Source: Nostoc sp. CHAB 5836
GTDB lineage: Bacteria; Cyanobacteriota; Cyanobacteriia; Cyanobacteriales; Nostocaceae
Assembly (NCBI RefSeq): GCF_020829445.1
Contig: NZ_JAIVFV010000008.1
Location: 1 to 64,000, forward strand
DNA length: 64,000 nucleotides
Direction: 5' to 3'
Shown here: positions 43,476 through 52,900 of the stretch, one piece after another
Numbering within the stretch: position 1 is the stretch's first letter
Layout of the letters: the number at the start of each line of letters is the position of its first letter
Made by a program: the position numbers and the translations under genes
Notes under the pieces: generated by a model
What the model was told of the DNA's origin: nothing
Database searches by the model: none
What the model saw: the letters and a program-made list of their open reading frames with translations, nothing else

Positions 43476-43506
43476 AATAGGTAATCTTGTCGGGGGAAGA
43501 GAGTAA

Positions 43507-44346
43507 CTACTTCTTCACCACTTGCAGGCGCTGAGTGATCATCGTCATCCCATTACCACGGAGGATGACGGCAGAAACCCATTGGCTACCAGGGGTAGAT
43601 GGTGCTTGCCCGACTTTAAACAGTCCACCAGATGTTAGTAATTGCAAATCTACAGATGTCGGGTTGAGAAATTTCTCTGGTTGGATAGATTCCTCTAGTG
43701 CCGTTCCTAGTAGAAAATCATCACCAAGTGGCTCTTGGACGATCGCATCAAAATTATACTTCTGATTAACTTGCACCTGCTGTGGTAATTTAATATCAAT
43801 TTGGGGCGGCTTGCTGCCAGAGGTAAGTAGGGTGCGTTCTGATAAAATGTCTTGGTGGACGATTTTTCCGCCGACAATGCGCTGACGCGATTTAATCGTG
43901 GCATTGAGAGCTAAATTATTCCCGTTACCGGAGGGTAAGCCAGTTATCTTCGTTTCTGTTTCGGCAATAATCACATTGCCTTCAGGTTTTGAAGATAGGA
44001 GTCTGGTACTGTATTGTAATTTGGGATATCGTTGCCACAGTGAAATCAAAGACCTTTCCAGGGTTTGGAGGTTTAATCCATCTCCATGAGTGAAATTGGG
44101 GCTGTAAAATTGCAACACCTCTTTGAGATCACCACGGTTGGCGGCGGCATCGACTTGTGCTATCAGGTTTTTCAGTTCGGCTGGTGCATTTTGGGGTGTG
44201 CCAGCTTGGGATAATTGCTGTGGTGTGGTGGCTTGAGTAGGCTGCCAACCACTTGTTAAAGTAAGTGTCAGCAGGAACGAAACTAGCCAGATATTGGCTG
44301 GAAATCTAAGTTGGCGTTTCACTAAGGCGTTAATAATGTTAGTCAT
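43507..44346 (-). CDS. Exported SnoaL/NTF2-like protein
   Basis: This 279-residue protein has a signal sequence (hydrophobic IWLVSFLLTLTLTSG, cleavage near ATT) and then a region similar to NTF2/SnoaL-like folds: LIAQVDAAANRGDLKEVLQFYSPNF is the typical opening helix pair. The second half (from about residue 170, IDIKLPQQVQVNQKYNFDAIVQ) looks like a beta-sandwich, so the protein has two domains. No catalytic residues are evident; it may bind a ligand in the periplasm. It lies head-to-head with murG, 84 bases away. Confidence 0.7.
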   Translation of the reverse strand: MTNIINALVKRQLRFPANIWLVSFLLTLTLTSGWQPTQATTPQQLSQAGTPQNAPAELKNLIAQVDAAANRGDLKEVLQFYSPNFTHGDGLNLQTLERSLISLWQRYPKLQYSTRLLSSKPEGNVIIAETETKITGLPSGNGNNLALNATIKSRQRIVGGKIVHQDILSERTLLTSGSKPPQIDIKLPQQVQVNQKYNFDAIVQEPLGDDFLLGTALEESIQPEKFLNPTSVDLQLLTSGGLFKVGQAPSTPGSQWVSAVILRGNGMTMITQRLQVVKK

Positions 44347-44430
44347 TGGTAATAATTTACTGATTTGATGAGAGAAAGTCAGGAAATTGTTTTATCTTAG
44401 TTAAGCTAGACGCTAAACGGTAGAGGTTTG

Positions 44431-45504
44431 ATGGCAAACGCGCCGATACGATTATTAATAGCTGCCAGTGGGACTGGTGGACATTTGTTTCCAGCGATCG
44501 CACTGGCACAAAAACTTCCAGATTATCAAATAGAATGGCTGGGAGTACCCAATCGGCTAGAAACTCAACTTGTCCCTAAAGAGTATCCCTTGAATACTAT
44601 TGCAGCTGAAGGGTTTCAGCAAGGCTTTGGATTTTCCTCCATTCGCATCTTGAGTAAACTCGCCCTTTCGATTCTGGAAGTCAGACGAATTCTCAAACAG
44701 GGAAATTTTCAAGGGTTGTTTACTACAGGGGGTTACATTGCTGGCCCAGCAGTGATTGCAGCCCGTTCCCTCGGTTTACCCGTGGTTTTCCACGAATCTA
44801 ACGCAATACCTGGTAAAGTAACTCGCTTTTTTGGCCCCTGGTGTAGTGCGGTAGCCTTGGGATTTGAAGTAGCTGCTAAGTATTTACCCCGTGCTAAAAA
44901 TGTCTGTGTTGGCACTCCGGTAAGAGCGCAATTTCTCGATGGGGCAATTGATGCACCGCTAAATTTAGCGATTCCTGATGGTGTTCCTTTAATTGTGGTT
45001 TTTGGTGGTAGCCAGGGTGCAGTTGCAGTTAATAAATTGGTGCGCGAATCTGCAAAAGTTTGGTTTGATGCTGGTGTATATGTAGTACACTTAACTGGCG
45101 ATCGCGACGAGGAAGCAGATAGTCTCAAACATCCACAGTACATAGCCTTACCTTTTTACAACAATATGGCAGCGTTGTTGCAACGAGCAACTCTTGCTAT
45201 TAGTCGTTCTGGCGCAGGTAGCTTGACAGAATTGGCAGTATGTGGTCTGCCGGCGATTTTGATTCCTTATCCCTTTGCCGCAGAAGACCATCAATCTTAC
45301 AATGCAGAGGTATTTACTTCATCTGGTGCGGCGTTAACCTTAAAGCAATCAGAGTTGACAACTGAAGCATTGCAAAGTATTGTGTTGAATTTGTTGCAAT
45401 CACCGCAAGAGTTAGCAAACATGGGCGAAAAAGCAAAAGCGATCGCAGTTCCCGATAGTGCCGAAAAGTTGGCGCAGTTAGTGCGTGAGGTGATAGAAAC
45501 TTAA
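44431..45504 (+). CDS. murG: MurG N-acetylglucosaminyltransferase
   Basis: This 357-residue enzyme adds N-acetylglucosamine to lipid I to form lipid II, the last cytoplasmic step of peptidoglycan precursor synthesis. It has the Gly-rich loop ASGTGGHLFPAIALAQ, LFTTGGYIAGPAVIAA, HESNAIPGKVTRFF, FGGSQGAVAVN and the donor site ISRSGAGSLTELAVCGLPAILIPYPFA. The ATG at 44,431 is preferred over the TTG at 44,428 because AGAGG lies four bases upstream. The length is normal. Confidence 0.96.
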   Translation: MANAPIRLLIAASGTGGHLFPAIALAQKLPDYQIEWLGVPNRLETQLVPKEYPLNTIAAEGFQQGFGFSSIRILSKLALSILEVRRILKQGNFQGLFTTGGYIAGPAVIAARSLGLPVVFHESNAIPGKVTRFFGPWCSAVALGFEVAAKYLPRAKNVCVGTPVRAQFLDGAIDAPLNLAIPDGVPLIVVFGGSQGAVAVNKLVRESAKVWFDAGVYVVHLTGDRDEEADSLKHPQYIALPFYNNMAALLQRATLAISRSGAGSLTELAVCGLPAILIPYPFAAEDHQSYNAEVFTSSGAALTLKQSELTTEALQSIVLNLLQSPQELANMGEKAKAIAVPDSAEKLAQLVREVIET

Positions 45505-45612
45505 ATAATTCGTAATTCGTAATTAAGTTTTGTAACGGAAATTTAGACCCCGACCCAAAACTTGCTTATTTATTGAACCTGGGGATTTAAACCCACGGTA
45601 CTCGGTTAAAAG
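45505..45612. repeat. Dispersed repeat, inverse of the 33,255 unit
   Basis: ATTCGTAATTCGTAATTAAG, CCCCGACCCAAAACTTGC and TGAACCTGGGGATTTAAA correspond to the reverse complement of parts of the unit at 33,255-33,412. Confidence 0.65.
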
Positions 45613-45689
45613 ATTCAAAATTCAAAATTTTTTGTGCAGCGTCACGCAGTAACGATAGTAACAGACAATAGGAATTTATTCTCTAGGTT

Positions 45690-47033
45690 ATGAATATTTT
45701 ATTTAACCAAAAATTCCGGCTCACAGTAGGTTGTGCTGGTTTATTACTTGTCAGTTTAGCCAGTAGCCAATTATATACTAAGTCAAAAACTAAACAACTA
45801 ACTCAACAAAATCAGTCTTTTACTCAGCAAGAAAATTTTCCCTCACTTGAATCACAGATTTCCTTTACCTCAAATCAAGCTAATGATTCACTCACTTCCA
45901 GGTTGCAAAATCCTTTTCTCGCTCAAAAAACATCTGATGAGATTATAGGGAAAGAAAACCCTTTTTCATCTCCACAGGATTTGTTAGCAGCATCTGCACC
46001 CTATCCAGTTGTTGATGAGTTCAAAAAATATAAATTTAATATTAATGGCAGCCAGGTTATTACTCCAGTCAAACTGCCAAGTAGTAAGATTAACTTCAAT
46101 CAAAGAGATTTATTAACCGTTCTAGTTAATACGAGAAAATATTTTCAAGACTACGCCTCAGAAGACCCAGATATTCTGCGTACAGGAATACTTGCTACTC
46201 AAGGGGTTACAGTGCCAGATGTTCTCAAAACTTTAGATTTCATGATTGTTGTCTTAAAGGAGGATATTGCTAATAATCGAGCTACTCGTTTACAAGATCC
46301 TAAGTTTATTAATACCAATTTTCGAGTTATTAAATGGTCTGCCTATAACCCAAAAAATAAACAGCAAAAACAATTACGCATTACAAAATATGCTGTATTT
46401 ATTCACCCAGGTTCTCGCCAGAAAACCTCTACTTTTAATACAGCCATTTATAGTTTAAAAGACAACTCTAATAACGATAAATTCTACACTAAATACACAA
46501 AGCAGGATGTTTTATCGGGTATTTATGAACCAGGTGGTAGAGAATTTGGAAAAGTTACAAGTCTCGCTTATCTGACCAGAACTGGCTTAGAAGAAGCGTT
46601 GATGCAAGGAACAATATTGATTAATTTTACCAATGGTTATAAGGCATTTTTTAATGTCGATCGAAATAATGGAATGTCTTATATTCGCGGATTGAAGGCA
46701 ACATCACAAAAGCGTTATTGGTATTTTAGAGAAGTTGATGCCATTAAAGGCTATGGATATAAAATAGATGCCAAAATTTCAATCAAACCCGGAGTTACTT
46801 TTGCTGGAGATGTTTTAAATATCGGTTTAGGTAAAGTGATTGTGATTGAGCATACTAAAGGTGGTCGCAAACATCTGCAAATGGGAGTTATGGCTGATAC
46901 AGGCGGAGCATTTTTACCCAATCTTTATCAACTCGATTTTTTGGCAGGTATTTTTAAGAATCAAAAAGAATTTAGGCAGAACATCAGCCAATTGCCTGAG
47001 TATGCTACAGCATATTTTTTAGTAAAGAAGTAA
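45690..47033 (+). CDS. Exported protein with a 3D-barrel-like C-terminus
   Basis: This 447-residue protein begins with a membrane/signal segment (LTVGCAGLLLVSLASSQLY) and a long Gln/Ser-rich linker. The C-terminal 250 residues (from about VITPVKLPSS) look folded. YEPGGREFGKVTSLAYLTRTGLEEALMQG and GVMADTGGAFLPNLYQLDFLAG recall the 3D barrel of MltA-type enzymes, where an Asp in a DTGGA box cleaves glycan strands. The resemblance is by eye. A role in peptidoglycan processing fits its place after murG, from which it is 186 bases distant, but this is inference. Confidence 0.6.
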   Translation: MNILFNQKFRLTVGCAGLLLVSLASSQLYTKSKTKQLTQQNQSFTQQENFPSLESQISFTSNQANDSLTSRLQNPFLAQKTSDEIIGKENPFSSPQDLLAASAPYPVVDEFKKYKFNINGSQVITPVKLPSSKINFNQRDLLTVLVNTRKYFQDYASEDPDILRTGILATQGVTVPDVLKTLDFMIVVLKEDIANNRATRLQDPKFINTNFRVIKWSAYNPKNKQQKQLRITKYAVFIHPGSRQKTSTFNTAIYSLKDNSNNDKFYTKYTKQDVLSGIYEPGGREFGKVTSLAYLTRTGLEEALMQGTILINFTNGYKAFFNVDRNNGMSYIRGLKATSQKRYWYFREVDAIKGYGYKIDAKISIKPGVTFAGDVLNIGLGKVIVIEHTKGGRKHLQMGVMADTGGAFLPNLYQLDFLAGIFKNQKEFRQNISQLPEYATAYFLVKK

Positions 47034-47104
47034 TGTCACAGATCATACACCTCACTGCGATGGGCGATCGCTATAACAAATACTTGCACCACTTCATCGT
47101 CTAT

Positions 47105-47340
47105 GGATTGACACTCCCCTGCCTAAAGGCGAGGGGATTCTTAAGACCTCACGGTCAAAATATCCTGTTTACACAGGTTCCCAGGCTCACCACGTTTGCA
47201 CTCGTCGTGCGTAGTGATATCTCCTCAAGGGTTTTTCGGGCGTAGACTTTCCCCCAGCCCGGGGGTAGGTTTTTAAATCTTGTACTGATTGAATTATTCT
47301 AACATGGCTGAGTCCTAAAGGACTCAATTAGCCTTCTCAC
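47105..47340 (-). mobile_element. Solo right end / guide RNA-like IS200/IS605 remnant
   Basis: On the minus strand the sequence ends with AATCCCCTCGCC, loop, GGCAGGGGAGTGTCAA (47,105-47,142), the same layout as the right end of the TnpB transposon at 34,740. Upstream on that strand lies structured sequence (CCCCGGGCTGGGGG, CCTGTGTAAACAGG), as expected of a guide RNA scaffold. No tnpB coding sequence remains. Confidence 0.65.
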
Positions 47341-47407
47341 AAAGGGAGACGCAAGCGCGAACATCACGCAGCCTGAAGTACTTTGGACGCAACTACGTTG
47401 CTGTTCC

Positions 47408-47659
47408 TCAAGGGTTTTCGGCATATTTTCTATAAATGACCCTATAATCTCCGATTCGGTAGCGATAGTACCCTGCATAATCTCCCTTAAGAGCTTTGAT
47501 GTTAGGATGCGACTGGGGAGTTTGCTCTAACTGCTGCAAACATCGGGCAATTTTCTTCGCTACGGCTTTGTCAGCATTGACATAAACATAGAAATGCCTG
47601 TTTAAATTAAGTTTTACAGCCAAGGGGCTATTTGCGCTTAAAATAAACAGGCACTTCAA
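47408..47659 (-). pseudogene. RelE/ParE-like toxin with replaced C-terminus
   Basis: The core (KAVAKKIARCLQQLEQ, PNIKALKGDYAGYYRYRIGD, YRVIYRK) is a RelE/ParE-type toxin, a ribosome-dependent RNase or gyrase-acting family. A normal toxin continues beyond YRVIY with a strand such as VLVIAHRREVY; here it ends YAENP and stops. The bases encoding that tail (CCGAAAACCCTTGAGGA) match the transposon remnant at 47,221-47,240. The N-terminal 25 residues also look non-native. No antitoxin gene is next to it. It is most likely inactive. Confidence 0.65.
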
Positions 47660-47743
47660 TTTTATTTTTTGCTATATATTCATTGAATTCATAGCAAGGG
47701 TATATTTACTGAATTTTATTCAACTTTTTCAACTGGGTTGATG

Positions 47744-48322
47744 TTATTTCTTGCCGCCGCCAAAAAGTTTGTATATCCCGTATCCAATAGCTGCCGCAGC
47801 AGCAACAGGTGCAGCAGCAACGATCGCAGTACCAGCGATCGCACCTCCCCCAACAACACCACCGATACCTGCAAGGGTACTCATAATTGCAGCACCAGAA
47901 GCACCAGCAGCTACTGTTACAGCACCAGCACCAGCTACACCAGCAGCAGCCCCAATATTTGTAGCTGTTCTTGCAGCTGCACGAGCTTCACGTTCTTCCT
48001 CAGACAAATCCGGTTGGTCTTTGAACAAAGTTTCATTCATTATTTTTGCTCCAGCATAAGCTGGGCCTGCTGCCAATACAGCAGGAGCAGCCGCCATCCC
48101 GCCACCAACCACACCACCAGCCGCAGCTAGACCGGAAGTGATTCCTGCTCCGGAAGTTGCTGCAACCGATAACCCTGTAGCAGCACTGACAGCAGCCCCT
48201 GCGGCCGCACCAGTCTCTGCAACCTTTCGTACCGTCTTGAAATCTTTAATGCCTAAAGTTGTTTCTACAGCAGTTTCTACACCTTTTTCGACGGCTTCAT
48301 TGGTAATATCTTCAAAATCCAT
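47744..48322 (-). CDS. Ala/Gly-rich hydrophobic protein of unknown function
   Basis: This 192-residue protein starts with an acidic region (MDFEDITNEAVEKGVETAVE) and then consists of long Ala/Gly-rich hydrophobic stretches, such as AAAGAAVSAATGLSVAATSG and GIGGVVGGGAIAGTAIVAAA, interrupted by a charged stretch (KDQPDLSEEEREARAAART). It ends in YKLFGGGKK. The small-residue helices could pack in a membrane, as in pore-forming or glycine-zipper proteins. AGGAAAA lies upstream of the start. No family is recognised. It stands 342 bases from the repeat protein at 48,665 on the same strand; a joint role is speculative. Confidence 0.6.
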   Translation of the reverse strand: MDFEDITNEAVEKGVETAVETTLGIKDFKTVRKVAETGAAAGAAVSAATGLSVAATSGAGITSGLAAAGGVVGGGMAAAPAVLAAGPAYAGAKIMNETLFKDQPDLSEEEREARAAARTATNIGAAAGVAGAGAVTVAAGASGAAIMSTLAGIGGVVGGGAIAGTAIVAAAPVAAAAAIGYGIYKLFGGGKK

Positions 48323-48664
48323 AAATCAATTTTTCCTAATCTAGTACACGATACTCTACTACTAGACCATAATTATTACCAATTTTGTAACCGTATTAAC
48401 ACTGGTGGCATTTCACTGCACAGCAAATAAGCAACCAAGAGTTTGCAGCTGCTTAGAATAGTAGTGATAAAGATGATTATGATTATGTAGCGTCGTCATT
48501 CCTAATGAAATATTAACCGCAACTCGGATGAATGAAGGCGAAGTAAACTATCCACCACCAATTGCTAAGGGATTTTTAGTTATACATCGCCTATTAGAAG
48601 ATAGACAAACCCAGAATTTTGGGATATCTAACTTCAATTCACCCTTAAAGTTATGCAATTGTCA
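48323..48664. other. Gap between two unusual proteins
   Basis: No clear gene. A plus-strand frame of 45 codons (48,529-48,666, MNEGEVNYPPPIAKGF start) is open but has no ribosome binding site or recognised similarity; it could be a gene fragment. Confidence 0.35.
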
Positions 48665-49057
48665 CTAGGGAATTGGGGCACCGCCGTTACCAGCACCAAA
48701 ATCTGGTATACTGGCATTACCTGGAATTCCATACTTAGCAAAGTCGAAACTGCCTTCTTTTGGAATTCCATAGCTACCCAAACTAAAGGTGTCATTAGTT
48801 GGAATTCCATACTTAGCAAAGTCGAAACTGCCTTCTTTTGGAATTCCATACTTAGCAAAGTCGAAGCTGCCTTCTTTTGGAATTCCATACTTAGCAAAGT
48901 CGAAACTGCCTTCTTTTGGAATTCCATACTTAGCAAAGTCGAATGTGTCAGCCGTTGGGATGCCAAACGCGCCTCCAGGTGCAAACGGATCGCTGACCTT
49001 ACCAGGCTGAAGACTATCAGAACCTTTACCAGAAAAAGAATTTGCATCAAGTGCCAT
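48665..49057 (-). CDS. 13-residue tandem-repeat protein
   Basis: This 130-residue protein is built mainly of a 13-residue unit (FDFAKYGIPKEGS), present about five times almost unchanged, plus two diverged versions (TADTFDFAKYGIP and NDTFSLGSYGIP). The N-terminus is MALDANSFSGKGSDSLQPGK and the C-terminus is Gly/Pro-rich (AGNGGAPIP). There is no signal peptide, membrane segment or Cys. A strong AGGAGG nine bases before the ATG supports translation and this frame; open frames on the other strand and in another frame are artefacts of the repeat. It could be a structural repeat protein, a surface protein exported without a classical signal, or a multi-copy peptide precursor. No function is known. 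Confidence 0.65.
   Translation of the reverse strand: MALDANSFSGKGSDSLQPGKVSDPFAPGGAFGIPTADTFDFAKYGIPKEGSFDFAKYGIPKEGSFDFAKYGIPKEGSFDFAKYGIPTNDTFSLGSYGIPKEGSFDFAKYGIPGNASIPDFGAGNGGAPIP
48715..48950. repeat. 39-base tandem coding repeat
   Basis: The 39-base unit (core GGAATTCCATACTTAGCAAA, then GTCGAAACTGCCTTCTTTT) occurs about six times, nearly identical in its central copies. Low divergence suggests recent expansion or gene conversion. Confidence 0.9.
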
Positions 49058-49450
49058 TAGAGTTAATCCTCCTATTAGGACAGAAATTTTGCGTAATCAA
49101 GAAATGTCAGGAAAGAACAGTTAAGCTTCCTTCGTAACTTTTTTCTTGTTGTTTTAATTGCTAATATTGAGATCGTTGAATTGAATTACAGAGTGTTTTC
49201 CTAAAATTTGCTAACCAAAACAAACCTGTAATTAACGCTAGTTCTACAAACAAATATATAAAAGTTAATTTATTTTTACAATGAAAAATCTTTAGATGGT
49301 TGTGTCAAATCTTTAGATACTTTTATTAGTGAAATTTGCCGGGTAAGCTCATTTAAATTGGTAGAAATCGGACTTGACAAATGGGCATCATGAGCAATTT
49401 AAGCGTAGGAGAGAAGCTTTAAATCTTACTCTCCAACGCTACAATGGTTG

Positions 49451-49545
49451 CAATACGCTTGGCTTTGTGGATAATTGTAGGTTGGGTTGAGGAACGAAAC
49501 CCAACCTACACATTTTTATTTTTTGGGCTTAACCCAAGCGTATTG
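49451..49545. mobile_element. MITE family B, copy 4
   Basis: This 95-base copy starts CAATACGCTTGG and ends CCAAGCGTATTG. Its flanks ACAATGGTTG (49,441-49,450) and ACAAGGGTTC (49,546-49,555) differ at two of ten places and look like an aged target duplication. The right flank is family H sequence. Confidence 0.82.
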
Positions 49546-49590
49546 ACAAGGGTTCTGGGTAACGCATATTTAATTTCACCAGATGTCTTA
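49546..49590. repeat. Partial family H element
   Basis: ACAAGGGTTCTGGGTAACGC and ATTTAATTTCACCAGATGTC are the reverse complement of the left half of the element at 43,385-43,475. The other half is missing or diverged beyond the inserted B element. Confidence 0.75.
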
Positions 49591-49619
49591 TGCATACTAA
49601 AAAATATTTAGTATGCATA
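49589..49619. repeat. Strong A/T hairpin
   Basis: TATGCATACTAAA and TTTAGTATGCATA are perfect inverted repeats with a five-base loop. It may be a terminator for nothing visible, or part of a repeat. Confidence 0.6.
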
Positions 49620-49919
49620 GGCAAGTTTTGTTTTGTAACTGGATTAAAATCGCTAAATAGTTATTTAACTATAAACGTAATAAAAAATGTAACAAAATAT
49701 TTACATTAAGGTGAGCGAATACTTTTAGATACAGTCAACAATTACAAAGAAATATTTCGTTTTTTATATCGATTTGTGTCAGATACGCGATAAAATGCGC
49801 ACTGGGTAAGCGTTTTCTGATAAAAAACACATATTGCCTAAAGATCAGAAGTTAAGAGTGGCTGATGATGCCGCTAAAAACTTTCAGTAGAGAACACGCA
49901 TCAAAGGAGCCGAAGAAGC

Positions 49920-52900
49920 ATGTTCACCCACGTCAAGTCCACCATTAGACACATTGCGCCTGATAACTTACGCGGACGTAATTTAATCAAGGTGGTCTAT
50001 GTCGTGCTTGAGTCCCAGTACCAGAGTGCATTGTCGCAAGCGGTTCGCACGATTAACGCGAACAATCCCAACTTGGCGATTGAAATCAGTGGGTACTTGA
50101 TTGAGGAACTCCGCGACCCAGAGAATTACGAGGAGTTTAAACGAGAAATTGAGAGTGCGAATATCTTCATCGCTTCCCTCATTTTTATCGAAGACTTAGC
50201 ACAGAAAGTAGTAGCAGCAGTAGAACCACACCGCGATCGCCTGGACGTTTCCGTTGTCTTTCCCTCGATGCCAGAGGTGATGCGCCTGAGTAAAATGGGC
50301 AGCTTTTCCCTGGCACAATTGGGTCAGTCAAAAAGTGCGATCGCCCAATTCATGCGGAAACGCAAAGAAAAATCCGGCGCGGGATTCCAAGATGGGATGC
50401 TGAAGCTTTTGCGAACCCTACCGCAAGTGCTGAAGTTTTTACCGATGGATAAGGCGCAGGATGCCCGAAATTTCATGCTCAGTTTTCAGTATTGGCTAGG
50501 TGGTTCTCCAGAAAATCTGGAAAACTTCTTGCTGATGCTAGCTGATAAATATGTATTTAAAGGTTTAGAGAAACAAAATTTTGCACCTTCTACATATCAA
50601 CAGCCGGTGGTTTATCCCGATTTAGGGATTTGGCATCCTTTGGCTGCCAATATGTTTGAAGATGTCCGAGAATACCTCAATTGGTATACAGGTCGTAAGG
50701 ATATTTCTAGTGATCTTAAAGATCCCCTAGCTCCTTGTGTCGGGTTAGTATTGCAACGCACCCACCTAGTCACAGGGGATGATGCCCATTATGTAGCAAT
50801 GGTTCAGGAGTTGGAAGCACTAGGCGCACGGGTATTACCTGTGTTTGCTGGCGGTTTGGATTTCTCCAAGCCTGTGGAAGCCTACTTCTACGAACCAAAT
50901 ACCAACACACAGTTAGTAGATGCAGTGATATCGCTGACTGGTTTTGCTTTAGTTGGTGGCCCAGCTAGACAAGACCATCCCAAAGCAATTGAGTCACTCA
51001 AACGCTTAAACCGTCCTTACATGGTGGCGTTACCCTTAGTATTCCAAACCACAGAAGAGTGGATGGATAGCGATTTGGGTTTACATCCAATTCAAGTAGC
51101 TTTGCAAATTGCGATTCCCGAATTGGATGGAGCAATTGAGCCAATTGTATTATCGGGTAGAGATGGAACTACAGGGAAAGCGATCGCCCTGCGCGATCGG
51201 GTGGAAGCTGTCGCCGAACGTGCCTTAAAATGGGCAAATCTGCGCCGCAAGCCGAAGCTAGATAAAAAAGTCGCCATCACCGTTTTCAGTTTCCCGCCAG
51301 ATAAAGGCAACGTGGGAACCGCCGCTTACTTGGATGTATTCGGTTCCATCTATGAGGTGATGAAAGCCCTCAAAAATAACGGCTACGACTTACCAGAGTT
51401 GCCAGAATCAGCCGAAGCGTTGATGCAAGAAGTCATCCACGACGCTCAAGCGCAGTACAATAGCCCCGAACTGAACATTGCTTACAAAATGTCGGTTCCT
51501 GAATATGAGGCGCTAACCCCTTACTCTCAACGCCTAGAAGAAAATTGGGGCCCACCTCCCGGACATCTCAACAGCGATGGGCAAAATCTGCTGATTTATG
51601 GTAAGCAATTTGGTAACGTCTTCATCGGTGTCCAACCCACCTTTGGTTACGAAGGCGACCCGATGCGGCTGTTATTCTCCCGTTCCGCTAGTCCTCACCA
51701 CGGTTTTGCTGCCTACTACACTTACCTAGAGAAAGTTTGGCAAGCTGATGCTGTACTGCACTTTGGTACACACGGTTCCTTGGAATTCATGCCAGGTAAA
51801 CAGATGGGGATGTCTGGTGATTGTTATCCAGATAACTTAATTGGCTCAATTCCCAATTTGTATTACTACGCCGCCAATAATCCGAGTGAGGCGACAATTG
51901 CCAAACGCCGGAGTTATGCCGAAACAATTTCCTACTTGACACCGCCTGCAGAAAATGCTGGGTTGTACAAAGGTTTGAAGGAACTCAGCGAGTTAATTGC
52001 TTCTTACCAAACCTTGAAAGATAGTGGGCGGGGTGTTTCCATTGTCAACAGCATCATGGATAAATGCCGGATCGTGAATCTGGATAAGGATATCAATCTG
52101 CCAGAAACCGATGCCAGAGACATGAGTACCGATGAGCGGGATAATATTGTTGGCAACGTTTACCGCAAGTTGATGGAAATTGAGTCACGGTTGTTGCCTT
52201 GTGGGTTACACGTCATTGGGAAACCGCCAAGTGCAGAAGAAGCGATCGCAACTCTGGTGAATATTGCTAGTTTAGATCGTCAAGAAGAAGGACTTCAAGG
52301 CTTACCGGGAATTATCGCTAACAGCATTGGGCGTAACATTGATGATATTTACCAAAATAATGACAGAGGCATTTTAGAAGATGTCCAGTTATTGCAAGAT
52401 ATCACCTTGGCAACCCGTGCAGCAGTTACCGCCCTTGTGCAAGAGCAAATCGACGCGGAAGGAAGAGTTTCTCTAGTTTCCCGGTTGAATTTCTTCAACA
52501 TGGGCAAAAAAGAACCTTGGGTAGAAGCCTTGCATAAAGCAGGTTATCCCAAAGTCGATGGCGCAGCCCTCAAACCCCTATTTGAGTATTTAGAATTTTG
52601 CTTGCAACAAGTTTGTGCCGACAACGAACTCGGAGCATTACTCAGAGGCTTGGAAGGCGAGTACATCCTACCTGGCCCCGGTGGTGATCCCATCCGCAAC
52701 CCGGATGTATTGCCCACAGGTAAGAATATCCATGCACTCGATCCCCAATCCATCCCCACAACAGCAGCAGTACAATCAGCCAAAATCGTCGTAGATAGGC
52801 TTTTGGCACGTAACAAGGCAGAAAACGACGGAAAATGGCCAGAAACCATCGCCTGTGTCCTTTGGGGAACCGATAACATCAAAACTTACGGTGAATCCCT

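Larger units (their letters stand above)
49058..49919. other. 862-base gap upstream of chlH
   Basis: It holds a family B MITE (49,451-49,545), a fragment of a family H element (49,546-49,590) and a strong hairpin (49,589-49,619). The 300 bases before chlH are free of repeats and should contain its promoter and leader; no riboswitch was recognised. Confidence 0.5.

Noticed and set aside
47738-48344. Plus-strand open frames opposite the Ala/Gly-rich gene
   Set aside because: They are the mirror of GC-rich Ala/Gly codons and give Ser/Cys/Thr- or Pro/Ala-rich sequence without ribosome binding sites.
48653-49060. Open frames on the plus strand and in another minus frame across the 39-base repeat
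   Set aside because: The unit length is a multiple of three, so any frame free of stops in one unit stays open in all. Only the minus frame at 48,665-49,057 has a strong ribosome binding site and a sensible protein.
49058-49919. Riboswitch or attenuator upstream of chlH
   Set aside because: Only MITE remnants and one AT hairpin are seen, the hairpin lies 300 bases upstream of the start, and no known riboswitch core was recognised.
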